A stretch of 64,000 nt of DNA from Bradyrhizobium guangzhouense (GCF_004114955.1 NZ_CP030053.1:6200001-6264000), one strand, 5' to 3'; shown: positions 45,652 to 54,391, counted from the stretch's first letter. A program made the numbers and translations. The notes: generated by a model not told the origin, from the letters alone.

Positions 45652-48552
45652 ATGGCGAAGAAACCTGCATCCTCCGAAAAATCCGGCAAATCCCCCAAAT
45701 CCAAGGCACATCGACCCGATGTGCAGCCGATTGGCCCGGCGCTGGCCGAGCTGCTGAACCCCGCGATCAATCGCGGCGATGCCGGGCTTGGATCGGGCAC
45801 CGGGCTGCAGCCGCCGCCGGACAATTCACGCGACCGCCGCGCCGGAGGCGAGGCCGCCGCACATCGGGCGCGCGCCTCGACGCCGAAGGATTTCCCGGCC
45901 GACCGCCCAGCCGGGCTGGAGGAAGCGCCGCAAGCCAATTACGGCACCGCTGCCACGATCCCGACGCTCGATCCGGAACTGGCGCGGCAGCTCGGCCTGC
46001 CCACCGAGGAGGACGATGCCGAGGCGCTGGCGCGGCCGCCGCGCAGCAAGATGGAGGCGCTCGGCGTCAAGGCCACGGCCGACGCGCTGGAATCGCTGAT
46101 CCGCGAGGGCCGGCCCGAGTTCCGGAAGGACGACGGCTCCACGAAGGTGTGGACCCCGCACCGGCCGCCGCGCCCCGAGAAGTCCGAAGGCGGCGTGCGC
46201 TTCGAGATCAAGTCGGAATACCAGCCGCGCGGCGACCAGCCGACCGCGATCGCCGAGCTGGTCGAGGGCATCCAGCGCAACGACCGCACCCAGGTGCTGC
46301 TCGGCGTCACCGGCTCGGGCAAGACCTACACCATGGCGCAGGTCATCGAGAAGACGCAGCGCCCCGCCATCATCCTGGCGCCGAACAAGACGCTGGCCGC
46401 CCAGCTCTATGGCGAGTTCAAGAATTTCTTCCCCAACAACGCCGTCGAGTATTTCGTCTCGTATTACGACTATTACCAGCCCGAAGCCTACGTCCCGCGC
46501 ACCGACACCTATATCGAGAAGGATTCCTCGATCAACGAGCAGATCGACCGCATGCGCCACTCGGCCACGCGCGCGCTGCTCGAACGCGACGATGTCATCA
46601 TCGTCGCGTCGGTGTCCTGCATCTACGGTATCGGCTCGGTCGAGACCTACACCGCGATGACCTTCGCGCTGAAGAAGGGCGAGCGCATCGACCAGCGCCA
46701 ATTGATCGCCGACCTCGTCGCGCTCCAGTACAAGCGCACCCAGGCCGACTTCACCCGCGGCACTTTTCGCGTGCGCGGCGATGTGATCGATATTTTCCCG
46801 GCGCACTATGAAGACCGCGCCTGGCGCGTGAATTTGTTCGGCGACACCATCGAGAACATCGAGGAGTTCGATCCGCTCACCGGCCACAAGCAGGACGAGC
46901 TCGAATTCATCAAGATGTACGCCAACTCGCACTATGTGACGCCGCGCCCGACGCTGGTGCAGGCGATCAAGTCGATCAAGTCCGAGCTGAAGCAGCGGCT
47001 CGACCAGCTCAACAACCAGGGGCGCCTGCTGGAGGCGCAACGGCTGGAGCAGCGCACCACGTTCGATCTCGAGATGATGGAAGCGACGGGAAGCTGCGCC
47101 GGCATCGAGAATTATTCGCGCTATCTCACGGGGCGCCTGCCCGGCGAGCCGCCGCCGACGCTGTTCGAATACGTGCCCGACAACGCGCTGGTGTTCGCCG
47201 ACGAAAGCCACGTCACCGTGCCGCAGATCGGCGGCATGTTCCGCGGCGACTTCCGCCGCAAGGCGACGCTGGCCGAATACGGCTTCCGCCTGCCCTCCTG
47301 CATGGACAACCGCCCGCTCCGCTTCGAGGAATGGGACATGATGCGGCCGCAGACAGTCGCGGTGTCGGCGACGCCGAGCGGCTGGGAGCTGAACGAGAGC
47401 GGCGGCGTGTTCGTCGAGCAGGTCATCAGGCCGACCGGCTTGATCGATCCGCCCGTCGACATCCGCCCCGCCCGCACCCAGGTCGACGATCTCGTCGGCG
47501 AGGTGCGCGCCACGGCGCAGGCCGGCTATCGCTCGCTGATCACGGTGCTGACCAAGCGCATGGCGGAGGACCTCACCGAATACCTGCACGAGCAAGGCAT
47601 TCGCGTCCGCTACATGCACAGCGATATCGACACGATCGAGCGGATCGAGATCATCCGCGACCTTCGCTTGGGCGCGTTCGACGCGCTGGTCGGCATCAAC
47701 CTGTTGCGCGAGGGCCTCGACATTCCCGAATGCGCGCTGGTCGCGATCCTCGATGCCGACAAGGAAGGCTTTTTGCGCAGCGAGACCTCGCTGATCCAGA
47801 CCATCGGCCGCGCCGCGCGCAATGTCGACGGCAAGGTGATCCTCTATGCCGACCAGATGACCGGCTCCATGGAGCGCGCCATCGCGGAGACCAACCGCCG
47901 CCGCGAAAAGCAGGTCGAATACAACACCGCCAACGGCATCACGCCTGAAAGCGTGAAGAAGCATATCGGCGACATCCTCAACTCGGTCTACGAGCGCGAC
48001 CACGTGCTGGTCGAGGTCGGCGGCCACGACATGACCGACGACGTCATCTCGATCGGCCACAATTTCGAGGCCGTGCTCTCCGACCTCGAAACACGCATGC
48101 GCGAGGCCGCCGCCGATCTGAACTTCGAGGAGGCCGCGCGCCTGCGCGACGAGGTCAAGCGCCTGCGCGCCACCGAACTCGCCGTGGTCGACGACCCCAC
48201 CGCCAAGCAGCGCATTGTGGCCGGCAAGGCCGGCGCCTATGCCGGCACCAGGAAATACGGCGATGCCGCCAATCTGCCCGTCAGTGCGATGAAGAGAAAG
48301 ACGGTGAGCTCCGCGCTGAAAGCCAGCGGCGGCGGCAGCGGCTCGAAGGTGCACAAGCCGCATCTCGACGAGATGCACGGCCCGGAATCGCTGCCCTACC
48401 GCGAGAGCCCGAACCTGCCGGCAAAGCCGTTCGGCAGCACGAGCCGGATCATCCAACCGACGGATTCCAGGCAGTCGGGCCCGGAGTTCGGGCCGGCGCC
48501 GAAGTCGACGGGCGGCGCGCCGGGGCGGCGGGGTGGGCGGAAGAAGAGGTAG
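45652..48552 (+). CDS. uvrB: Excinuclease ABC subunit B
   Basis: A 966-residue UvrB, much longer than the 670-700 of most bacteria. The core begins near residue 183 ([20 protein letters not shown]). Walker A is [15 protein letters not shown] at about residue 218. The damage-sensing hairpin is [20 protein letters not shown]. The DEAD-like and helicase-C motifs include [20 protein letters not shown] and [14 protein letters not shown]. The UVR motif ([20 protein letters not shown]) interacts with UvrC. About 180 extra residues at the N-terminus are Pro/Arg-rich and disordered, and about 120 at the C-terminus are basic. The core is normal and no frameshift is seen. Confidence 0.95.
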   Translation: MAKKPASSEKSGKSPKSKAHRPDVQPIGPALAELLNPAINRGDAGLGSGTGLQPPPDNSRDRRAGGEAAAHRARASTPKDFPADRPAGLEEAPQANYGTAATIPTLDPELARQLGLPTEEDDAEALARPPRSKMEALGVKATADALESLIREGRPEFRKDDGSTKVWTPHRPPRPEKSEGGVRFEIKSEYQPRGDQPTAIAELVEGIQRNDRTQVLLGVTGSGKTYTMAQVIEKTQRPAIILAPNKTLAAQLYGEFKNFFPNNAVEYFVSYYDYYQPEAYVPRTDTYIEKDSSINEQIDRMRHSATRALLERDDVIIVASVSCIYGIGSVETYTAMTFALKKGERIDQRQLIADLVALQYKRTQADFTRGTFRVRGDVIDIFPAHYEDRAWRVNLFGDTIENIEEFDPLTGHKQDELEFIKMYANSHYVTPRPTLVQAIKSIKSELKQRLDQLNNQGRLLEAQRLEQRTTFDLEMMEATGSCAGIENYSRYLTGRLPGEPPPTLFEYVPDNALVFADESHVTVPQIGGMFRGDFRRKATLAEYGFRLPSCMDNRPLRFEEWDMMRPQTVAVSATPSGWELNESGGVFVEQVIRPTGLIDPPVDIRPARTQVDDLVGEVRATAQAGYRSLITVLTKRMAEDLTEYLHEQGIRVRYMHSDIDTIERIEIIRDLRLGAFDALVGINLLREGLDIPECALVAILDADKEGFLRSETSLIQTIGRAARNVDGKVILYADQMTGSMERAIAETNRRREKQVEYNTANGITPESVKKHIGDILNSVYERDHVLVEVGGHDMTDDVISIGHNFEAVLSDLETRMREAAADLNFEEAARLRDEVKRLRATELAVVDDPTAKQRIVAGKAGAYAGTRKYGDAANLPVSAMKRKTVSSALKASGGGSGSKVHKPHLDEMHGPESLPYRESPNLPAKPFGSTSRIIQPTDSRQSGPEFGPAPKSTGGAPGRRGGRKKR

Positions 48553-48593
48553 GCGGCGCTAGCAATTCGGGCGAGTTTCGTTAACCTGACACC

Positions 48594-49358
48594 ATGAAAC
48601 TCGGCTTCCAAGAAGCGCAACTATCTTATACCAGCGGTTCGCAAAGCGCCCGCGCATGGACCGAAGCTTGGGTCAAAGCATGGGCCTACTGCCCGCACTG
48701 CGGCAACGCGAAGATGTCGCAGTTTCCGAATAACAGTCCGGTTGCCGATTTCCTCTGTGTGGGCTGCAACGAGGAATTTGAACTCAAGAGCCAGAAAGGT
48801 AAATTCGGACCGAAGGTATCGGATGGCGCCTACAAGGCGAAGTGCGAGCGGCTTGCTGCGAGCAACAATCCAAACCTCCTGCTCATGAACTACGACCGTG
48901 TGTCGCTTGCGGTCGTAAATCTCTTTATCGTGCCAAAGCATTTCTTCGTTCCCGAGATCATCCAGGAGCGAAAGCCGCTAGCGGCGACGGCGCGGCGCGC
49001 GGGCTGGATCGGGTCGAACATCCTGCTCGGCAAGGTGCCGGAATCCGGTAAGATTCACATCGTACAGAACGGGGTAGTCCGGCCGAAGGAGCTGGTGCTG
49101 GGCGAATGGCAGAAGACTCTTTTTCTGCGAAGCAAATCTCTTGAGGCTCGAGGTTGGCTGCTGGACGTGCTGAAATGCGTTGAGTCACTCGGCAAGCGCG
49201 AGTTCACGCTCGAGGAAGCGTATGCCTTCGACCGACATCTCGGCGATCTTTATCCGGGTAATCAGAACATCAGGCCGAAGATTCGCCAGCAACTTCAGTA
49301 TTTGCGCGACCGAGGATTTATTGAGTTCGTTTCTCGCGGCAGTTACCGTTTGAAATAG
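48594..49358 (+). CDS. DpnI-like methyl-directed restriction endonuclease
   Basis: A 254-residue protein of the same length as DpnI of Streptococcus pneumoniae. It begins MKLGFQEAQLSYTSGSQSAR. The shared block YCPHCGNAKM, FPNNSPVADFLCVGC and NEEFELKSQKG carries the zinc Cys (33, 36, 55, 58). It also carries the PD-D/ExK catalytic residues Asp52, Glu63 and Lys65, equivalent to DpnI Asp53, Glu64 and Lys66. TARRAGWIGSNILL is also shared. The C-terminal winged helix ends IRQQLQYLRDRGFIEFVSRG. DpnI cuts GATC only when adenine-methylated. The base composition is lower in GC than uvrB, which fits transfer. It overlaps the next gene by one base. Confidence 0.93.
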   Translation: MKLGFQEAQLSYTSGSQSARAWTEAWVKAWAYCPHCGNAKMSQFPNNSPVADFLCVGCNEEFELKSQKGKFGPKVSDGAYKAKCERLAASNNPNLLLMNYDRVSLAVVNLFIVPKHFFVPEIIQERKPLAATARRAGWIGSNILLGKVPESGKIHIVQNGVVRPKELVLGEWQKTLFLRSKSLEARGWLLDVLKCVESLGKREFTLEEAYAFDRHLGDLYPGNQNIRPKIRQQLQYLRDRGFIEFVSRGSYRLK

Positions 49359-49651
49359 TGAGGTTCGATTTGGCCTGGTTTTTGAATTTCTACCGGTGCG
49401 ACCGATGCAGGAAGGTATGGACGAATGAATGGTCGTGCACCTGCGACGACGAATGCCCGCACTGCGGTTTTCGCGATATGACTCCGTTCAACAGCGAAGA
49501 CCTCACGGAGTTGATCGTTGAGGAGGGCGGCAGGTTCGTTGTGTTGCGCTCATCCGAGGAAGCGGAGGACGATCCCAGCTACGAGGAGCTTGGCTGCTTT
49601 ACCACGCGCGACACGGCGAAAGAATTTCTCCGCTCTCATCAAACGAATTGA
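49358..49651 (+). CDS. Small Cys-rich zinc-ribbon protein, translationally coupled to the DpnI gene
   Basis: A 97-residue protein starting at a GTG at 49358 within TAGTG, so its start uses the last base of the preceding stop codon. It contains FYRCDRCRKVWTNEWSCTC and DDECPHCGFRDM, giving a probable double zinc ribbon. An acidic, strand-rich C-terminus follows (LIVEEGGRFVVLRSSEEA). The close coupling suggests it works with the nuclease. The pneumococcal dpnI locus also has a small partner gene (dpnD). I cannot claim homology with that one. Confidence 0.8.
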   Translation: MRFDLAWFLNFYRCDRCRKVWTNEWSCTCDDECPHCGFRDMTPFNSEDLTELIVEEGGRFVVLRSSEEAEDDPSYEELGCFTTRDTAKEFLRSHQTN

Positions 49652-49671
49652 TTGGCGACAAGTCCGTGGCT

Positions 49672-49713
49672 ATGGATTCCGGGCTCGCCGCTTTGCAGCG
49701 CCCCGGAATGACG
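49672..49713. repeat. Dispersed repeat, family A, half copy
   Basis: TGGATTCCGGGCTCGCCG and GCGCCCCGGAATGACGAG form one side of the family A element. It lies between the Cys-rich gene and the membrane gene at 49730. Confidence 0.65.
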
Positions 49714-49729
49714 AGGGAGAGATTTCCCC

Positions 49730-50116
49730 TCACCCCACACTCGCCGTCACCACGGCCATCACCGACAGCAGCAGCACGATTGCGACCAGTTGGAGCGAAG
49801 CGATCGGGTGGGTTCGCCATTCCGTGATCTTGTCCGAAAGCGACAAACTGCCATCGAAGAATGCCGGTTCGTAGAGCGTCTTGAACAGCGCCGGGACGCT
49901 CGGCCCCAGTGTGACCGCGACGATCGCGTGAACCAGCGTGGCGAAGGCGACGAAGATGGCGACGCCGGGGTCGCCGACGAGGTCGTGGTTGCCGCACAGC
50001 TTGAGCAGCAACGCGGCTGTGGCGAAGGTCGGGAAGCTCTGCAGGATCGCGGTCAGCGCAAAGCCTTCGAGCGCGTTGCGCGGGCGGGACTTTCTCGCGG
50101 CGGCGGTGACGGCCAT
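49730..50116 (-). CDS. Small integral membrane protein
   Basis: A 128-residue protein starting at the ATG at 50116, behind GGAGACGTGCC. It begins MAVTAAARKSRPRNALEGFA. It has three hydrophobic stretches: TFATAALLLKLCG, VAIFVAFATLVHAIVAVTLG and IASLQLVAIVLLLSVMAVVT. The loop between helices two and three contains ALFKTLYEPAFFDGSLSLSD. I do not recognise the family. Residues open upstream to 50194 are not supported by a ribosome site. Confidence 0.7.
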   Translation of the reverse strand: MAVTAAARKSRPRNALEGFALTAILQSFPTFATAALLLKLCGNHDLVGDPGVAIFVAFATLVHAIVAVTLGPSVPALFKTLYEPAFFDGSLSLSDKITEWRTHPIASLQLVAIVLLLSVMAVVTASVG

Positions 50117-50220
50117 GGCACGTCTCCCTGATGACATGCCGAAGACATTAACGGCAGGGGGGAGACGTCTGATGTGAGATGGCTCACGCCCCATTCCTCC
50201 GCGACCGGAACAAGAGGCGT

Positions 50221-50261
50221 GATGGATTCCGGGTTCGCGCTTCGCGCGCCCCGGAATGACA
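50221..50261. repeat. Dispersed repeat, family A, half copy
   Basis: GATGGATTCCGGGTTCGCG and CGCGCGCCCCGGAATGACAA form a short palindrome between the two convergent or divergent small genes here, matching the right half of family A. Confidence 0.65.
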
Positions 50262-50266
50262 ATGAG

Positions 50267-50503
50267 CTACAGCTTGCCCTGCCCGTTCGCCTGGCTCTGC
50301 TGTTGCTGCTGCTTGTCCTGCTCGTTGGCGCGATGGCGGCCGTAGAGGCAGCCGGCGGCGGCGCCGAGCATGCCGTGATGGCCGGCATAATGGCCGGCGA
50401 CGCCGCCGACGATGGCGCCCTTGATGCAGCCCTTGGCGTCGGCGGCGGAGGTTGCTCCGAGCATGAGAAGCGCGGCAGTGACGGCGAGAAGCGGGGATTT
50501 CAT
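50267..50503 (-). CDS. Small secreted glycine-zipper-like protein
   Basis: A 78-residue precursor starting at the ATG at 50503, behind GCAGGAGACATCC. The signal peptide is MKSPLLAVTAALLMLGATSA, then DAKGCIKGAIVGGVAGHYAG. The Gly pattern GAIVGGVAGHYAGHHGMLGA is that of membrane-inserting glycine zippers. It ends with a Gln-rich tail (KQQQQQSQANGQGKL). Two Cys may form a disulphide. It is a common rhizobial type of unknown function, perhaps outer-membrane-associated. Confidence 0.75.
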   Translation of the reverse strand: MKSPLLAVTAALLMLGATSAADAKGCIKGAIVGGVAGHYAGHHGMLGAAAGCLYGRHRANEQDKQQQQQSQANGQGKL

Positions 50504-50781
50504 GGATGTCTCCTGCGGTGTCAGCGTCTTAACGACGAGGAGGCGGCCGGGTTCCCGCGCTCGCCACATGGTGAGAGACGTCAGCCGTCATGCGCGCGGC
50601 GCCAGATCGTCCGCCCGATTTCGTGCATGCCAAGGTCAGCGCAACCCGGCCTTGCAGGACATGAACCGCCATGCATTGAGGCGCGACCATTTGGCGAATA
50701 TCCCTGTGTTTCTGCGGATTGATGGACCCGCGCGCCGCGCGATAGCGTTCGTCATCCATGGCCAATGAGGGCGGGAGCGGC

Positions 50782-51234
50782 ATGAGCGTCGAGTCGTTGA
50801 ACAGGCAACGCACGCTGCATCTGCTCGAGGCTTTTGCACGCGGCGACCTCGAGGCCGCGCTGGCGTGCTGCACCGACGACGTCGACTTCCTCACCCACGC
50901 GCCGATCGACGTGCTGCCGCATATGGGCCCGCGCCATGGCAAGGCCGAGCTGCGCGAGCTCTGGCAGACGGTGTGGTCGCGCTACTCCGAGATCCGCTAC
51001 AAGGCGCCGCACATCGTCGCCGACGGCGACGAGGTCGCGACCTATCTGCACAGCTATTTCACCAAGCGCAGCAATGGCCGCATCGTGCAGTTCGACATGG
51101 CGGTGTTCTTCAGCTTCAGGGGCGGACTGGTGGCGCAGATCCGCGAGATCATCGATTCCTACGATCTGGTGCAACAGGTGCTGGAGCGGGAGATCGGGCC
51201 CCTGATCGTCGGGGCGGGGGTGGACGAGCAGTAG
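50782..51234 (+). CDS. SnoaL-like (NTF2-fold) protein, copy 1
   Basis: A 150-residue protein starting at the ATG at 50782, behind CGGGAGCGGC. It begins MSVESLNRQRTLHLLEAFAR, then GDLEAALACCTDDVDFLTHA, a cone-shaped NTF2 fold. It also has PHMGPRHGKAELRELWQTVW and DMAVFFSFRGGLVAQIREII. Such proteins are isomerases, dehydratases or binding proteins. The next gene is a clear relative with the same domain, so this is a tandem pair. An ATG at 50758 is in frame but poorly placed. Confidence 0.8.
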   Translation: MSVESLNRQRTLHLLEAFARGDLEAALACCTDDVDFLTHAPIDVLPHMGPRHGKAELRELWQTVWSRYSEIRYKAPHIVADGDEVATYLHSYFTKRSNGRIVQFDMAVFFSFRGGLVAQIREIIDSYDLVQQVLEREIGPLIVGAGVDEQ

Positions 51235-51248
51235 GGTATCTCCCAAGC

Positions 51249-51274
51249 GTCGTCCTGGCGAAGGCCAGGACGAC
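51249..51274. repeat. Short perfect hairpin (GTCGTCCTGGC type)
   Basis: GTCGTCCTGGC, GAAG, GCCAGGACGAC form an 11-bp stem 15 bases past the first SnoaL gene. It has no U-tract, so it looks like a dispersed repeat rather than a true terminator. The rest of the gap to 51523 is AT-rich and may hold the promoter of the next gene. Confidence 0.7.
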
Positions 51275-51523
51275 ACTGAGGATTTGGCGCTGCCGCTGCC
51301 CGCGCCCATCCTGGGAACGGCGCGGGGCCGGACCCGGTAAGATTACGGGGTTCTATTGTAAATCTCACACTTTGCGCTCACTTGTGCATTGCAAAAACGT
51401 GATTTGAGTTTTTCCAGAAATCCCGTATTTGTTCGTACACAAATGAATTGAGCGGCCCCTCGGCACCTTACTGTGCATGGGGTTGTTTTCCGTTTTTACG
51501 CTTCAGTTTCAGGACTGCCCAAA

Positions 51524-51964
51524 ATGACAGAGCACAGCCTCTGGCGTTTCTCGCGCGCGTTGCACCGTGCGATCAACGACCGGCATTTCGAGGATATCGA
51601 GACCCTGATCGACGAGGACATCGAATGGGCGATCTACGGCCCGATCGACATGTTTCCGTTCCTGGGTGCGCGTCAGGGCAAGGCAGCCGTGCTGCAGGTC
51701 ATCCGCCAGCTCGCCGACAATTTCCACGTCCGCCGCTTCGAGCGCGAGAGCATCATGCTGGGTGTCGATTCGGCTTCCTCGATGCTGCGCTATTCGCTCA
51801 CGGCGCTCGATTCCGACAAGCCGATCTCCTTACGCGTCGCGCAGTTCGCCCAGTTCAGGGCTGACCGGCTGATCAGCATGCGCGTGCTGGTCGACACGTT
51901 CGATCTGGTCGAGCAGGCGCTCGGCCGCGCCATTCATCTGCCAAGGATGACCAGCGTCGGCTGA
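51524..51964 (+). CDS. SnoaL-like (NTF2-fold) protein, copy 2
   Basis: A 146-residue protein starting at the ATG at 51524 (MTEHSLWRFSRALHRAINDR). HFEDIETLIDEDIEWAIYGP, PFLGARQGKAAVLQVIRQLA and LRVAQFAQFRADRLISMRVL show the same strand and helix order as the preceding gene. It has no conserved acid pair that would prove catalysis. The 289-base gap to copy 1 and the AT-rich leader suggest its own promoter. Confidence 0.8.
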   Translation: MTEHSLWRFSRALHRAINDRHFEDIETLIDEDIEWAIYGPIDMFPFLGARQGKAAVLQVIRQLADNFHVRRFERESIMLGVDSASSMLRYSLTALDSDKPISLRVAQFAQFRADRLISMRVLVDTFDLVEQALGRAIHLPRMTSVG

Positions 51965-52210
51965 GGGGGACACCAGCGGGCTCCCGCGAGTTCGGGACCG
52001 GTCGATTGATGCTCCCATGACACGTGCCGGCCTCCAGCCCCGCCGGTCGCCGTCATGGAGATGCTCGTCACCGGGCGCGCGCCATCTGCGCGCGGCCCGT
52101 TGGTTCGTCATTCTGCAGACCCGGCTGCTTCCAAACTGTCGCGGCATGCGCCATAATTTCGCAAAGTTGGGGCCGCATCTACTGCCCGAACTGGGCTCGC
52201 GGGCAAGGCA

Positions 52211-53131
52211 ATGGAATTCACGACAGGTTTCGGCTGGACCAGGCTGCCGCTGGCGGCCGCGTTCATTTTGGGTTCGGTGCTGACGGCCGCAGCGCAGATC
52301 ATTCCGCCCTTCTCCCCGCCCCCCGCCGCAACCACGCCTGACGACGACGAGGCCGAGGTCGCCGAGGCTCCCGACGTCAACGACGCCGACGTGCTCAAGG
52401 GCATCGACGTCGACAAGCTCGACTGGAGCCAGCTCGCGATCGACGCGGGCACGCTCAACGACCTCATCGCTGCCAAGAAGCGCGCGCAGGCCGCTGCCGT
52501 CAACGGCATGAACTGGTCGTCCAATGCCAACGCGAATGGCTCCTCTGCCGTCACCGTGAAGCAGTCGGTGTCCTCGTTCTGGGACACCCGGATCGGCGCC
52601 GACATGACGGTGGCGAAGGAGCCGACCACGATGTCGGAGCTGCTGGCGGAGAAGGCCGAAAATGGCGGCAACCTGCCGCAATCCTCCGGCAGCGCCTGGG
52701 CCGCCGCGACCGCGCCGGGCGCAGGCGCGATCTGGGACAAGACTGCGGTCGAGGCCCGCGTCGATCCCGGCAGCGAGCAGAGCAAGCTCGGGGCGTCGCT
52801 GACCAAGTCGGTGCCGCTGTCGGGCGACACGTCGCTGACGCTGCAGAACGGCTACAGCGTCAACCAGCAGGGCACCACGGCGCTGCCCGGCGTCGGCGGC
52901 CACATCACCCGCAATTACGAGACCGACCAGTCCGCCAAGGTCACGATCACCGACACCGGCACCAGCGTCTCGGCCGGACAGACCCTGTCGACCACCGATG
53001 ACAAATGGCTGCGCAAGGTCGGCGCCGAGCAGAAGCTGTTCGACAACGTCACCGTCTCCGGCTCGGTCGGCGAAACCTCGCAAGGCGCGATCAACAAGAG
53101 CGTGACGGCCGGCTTCAAGAAGAGCTGGTGA
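52211..53131 (+). CDS. Secreted protein with beta-strand-rich repeats
   Basis: A 306-residue precursor with signal peptide TRLPLAAAFILGSVLTAAA, cut near AAAQ. A short Pro/Asp/Glu-rich part follows (IIPPFSPPPAATTPDDDEAE). The C-terminal half has alternating hydrophobic/polar strands: KLGASLTKSVPLSGDTSLTL, NGYSVNQQGTTALPGVGG and VTIDTGTSV-like units. It ends in the aromatic KSW. This resembles a small outer-membrane barrel or adhesin, but I cannot name a family. It stands alone after the SnoaL pair. Confidence 0.65.
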   Translation: MEFTTGFGWTRLPLAAAFILGSVLTAAAQIIPPFSPPPAATTPDDDEAEVAEAPDVNDADVLKGIDVDKLDWSQLAIDAGTLNDLIAAKKRAQAAAVNGMNWSSNANANGSSAVTVKQSVSSFWDTRIGADMTVAKEPTTMSELLAEKAENGGNLPQSSGSAWAAATAPGAGAIWDKTAVEARVDPGSEQSKLGASLTKSVPLSGDTSLTLQNGYSVNQQGTTALPGVGGHITRNYETDQSAKVTITDTGTSVSAGQTLSTTDDKWLRKVGAEQKLFDNVTVSGSVGETSQGAINKSVTAGFKKSW

Positions 53132-53304
53132 GCCTTGTTCAGACTTCCCTAACCATACGCCACGGCAAAGCCCCCGAATGGTCCGCCCTTGCCGCATCTC
53201 GGCCCCGTTGCGGTCAAAATCCGACGCACAGATGCATCGGCCTGACACACATCGTCGTGCGGGGGACACTCGCGCTGCGCTCAACGCGAACAGGGGTAAT
53301 AACG

Positions 53305-53730
53305 ATGAACGCCATGCGTCCGGAAAAGACCGAGACCACCGAGACCGAGACGGTCGACAGCAATCTCGCCGCCGTGACCGAAGTCGAAGCCGGCATCCGC
53401 GATTTCGTCCGCAACGACATCGCCTATCTGCGCCGGCCGGCCTCCGCCACGACCACGGATTCGCCGCCGCTCGATCCGAGCGCGGAAGCCACCGTCACCA
53501 ACGTCAACTCGCTGATCCAGCGCGTCGCCGGCACCTCGCTCGCCGAGATCGAGAATCTGATCTCCGAGCTCGAGAGCCTGCGCGACCTGCTCCATGCCGA
53601 AGGCCAGCGCGTCCAGCGCGAGATCTCGGGCTATGCCCAGCTCAGCCAGGCCGCGATGAAGTCGACCCGCATGATCGCCGACAACGTCGCCCAGTGGAAG
53701 CGCGCCGCCGACGGCCTGCGGAATAGCTGA
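53305..53730 (+). CDS. Conserved hypothetical protein, helical
   Basis: A 141-residue protein starting at the ATG at 53305, behind CAGGGGTAATAACG. It begins MNAMRPEKTETTETETVDSN. The middle has DPSAEATVTNVNSLIQRVAG, and the C-terminal half is coiled-coil-like (LAEIENLISELESLRDLLHA). It ends WKRAADGLRNS. It has no signal peptide and is probably cytoplasmic. The function is unknown. A strong terminator follows 22 bases after the stop, so it forms its own unit. Confidence 0.75.
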   Translation: MNAMRPEKTETTETETVDSNLAAVTEVEAGIRDFVRNDIAYLRRPASATTTDSPPLDPSAEATVTNVNSLIQRVAGTSLAEIENLISELESLRDLLHAEGQRVQREISGYAQLSQAAMKSTRMIADNVAQWKRAADGLRNS

Positions 53731-53752
53731 GCATTCGAACGAAGCACACCGC

Positions 53753-53784
53753 CCGCCGCGTCCTGGAAGGGACGCGGCGGTTTT
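53753..53784 (+). terminator. Rho-independent terminator
   Basis: CCGCCGCGTCC, TGGAAG, GGACGCGGCGG form an 11-bp perfect stem, followed by TTTT. It lies 22 bases after the stop of the gene at 53305-53730. Confidence 0.9.
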
Positions 53785-53806
53785 GATTCTGTCGCCACAG
53801 CCTCGA

Positions 53807-53910
53807 TGTCATCGCCCGACTTGATCGGGCGATCCAGTATTCGAGAGGCGGCAGTGATAGGATTGAGGCGCCGCGGCGTACTGGATGCCCCGGTCAAGCC
53901 GGGCATGACA
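53807..53910. repeat. Dispersed palindromic repeat, RIME-like
   Basis: TGTCATCGCCCGACTTGATC, GGGCGATCCAGTATTCGAG and, at the other end, TACTGGATGCCCCGGTCAAG, CCGGGCATGACA form the paired modules of the rhizobium-specific intergenic mosaic element class. It fills most of the gap to 54052. Confidence 0.75.
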
Positions 53911-54052
53911 GCGGTGGGTGTGGCCGCTAGACTAAGGCATGACAGCGCAGGAAGCGGCACGGCCGGAGCGACGCCTTGAACCCGCCGCCCATCCCCGCCG
54001 ACCAATGCCAGGCGCCCGTGCCGCTGACGGCCGGGCCTTGGGGATGTCTCAG

Positions 54053-54190
54053 ATGGAAAGCATTCGGCCCGATACCACGGACCCGATCCCGCTGCGGCCC
54101 GCGCCGAGCCAATTCGGGACCATCATGTTGCGCTTTGTCGGGCTGCTTGCAGTCGCGATCGCGATTTTGGCGTTCGTCTATAGCCGCTGA
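54053..54190 (+). CDS. Small single-pass membrane protein (45 aa)
   Basis: It starts at the ATG at 54053, with TTGGGGA eight bases upstream. It reads MESIRPDTTDPIPLRPAPSQ, then a C-terminal helix IMLRFVGLLAVAIAILAFVY ending SR. This is a typical tail-anchored small protein. It converges with the equally small membrane gene at 54245. The function is unknown. An in-frame ATG at 54044 is an alternative start. Confidence 0.55.
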   Translation: MESIRPDTTDPIPLRPAPSQFGTIMLRFVGLLAVAIAILAFVYSR

Positions 54191-54244
54191 GGCCGGCGGC
54201 CGCGCGCGGAGGCCACTTCGTGGCCCCGCGAAGTCAACAGGCTC

Positions 54245-54391
54245 TTAACGGCTGGCGTCGACCGTCGAGGCTTCTAGGGTGTAGGCGCCGTCGGCGTAAC
54301 TCTTCACCACGATACCGGCCACCAGCATCACGGCCAGCGTCGCGGTAGCGAAGATAAATCCGACCAATTTCAGTGCGCCGCGGTCTGCCAT
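54245..54391 (-). CDS. Small single-pass membrane protein (48 aa)
   Basis: It starts at the ATG at 54391, behind GGGGACGAGAACG. It reads MADRGALKLVGFIFATATLA, the hydrophobic VMLVAGIVV and the end YADGAYTLEASTVDASR. One membrane helix with a short soluble tail is predicted. It may be of the kind found in many Bradyrhizobium genomes, too short for routine calling. It converges with the gene at 54053. Confidence 0.6.
   Translation of the reverse strand: MADRGALKLVGFIFATATLAVMLVAGIVVKSYADGAYTLEASTVDASR

Noticed and set aside
45826..48456. Minus-strand open frame of 876 codons opposite uvrB
   Set aside because: It mirrors the uvrB codons and has no ribosome site or domain. uvrB on the plus strand is certain.
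51830..53284. Minus-strand open frame of 484 codons over the SnoaL and strand-rich protein genes
   Set aside because: Composition is Arg/Gly/Val-rich, as expected from an antisense frame in GC-rich DNA. The plus-strand genes have signals and starts.
53005..53730. Long version of the 141-residue gene, starting at 53005
   Set aside because: The extra 100 codons lie inside the strand-rich protein gene in another frame. The ATG at 53305 has a good ribosome site.
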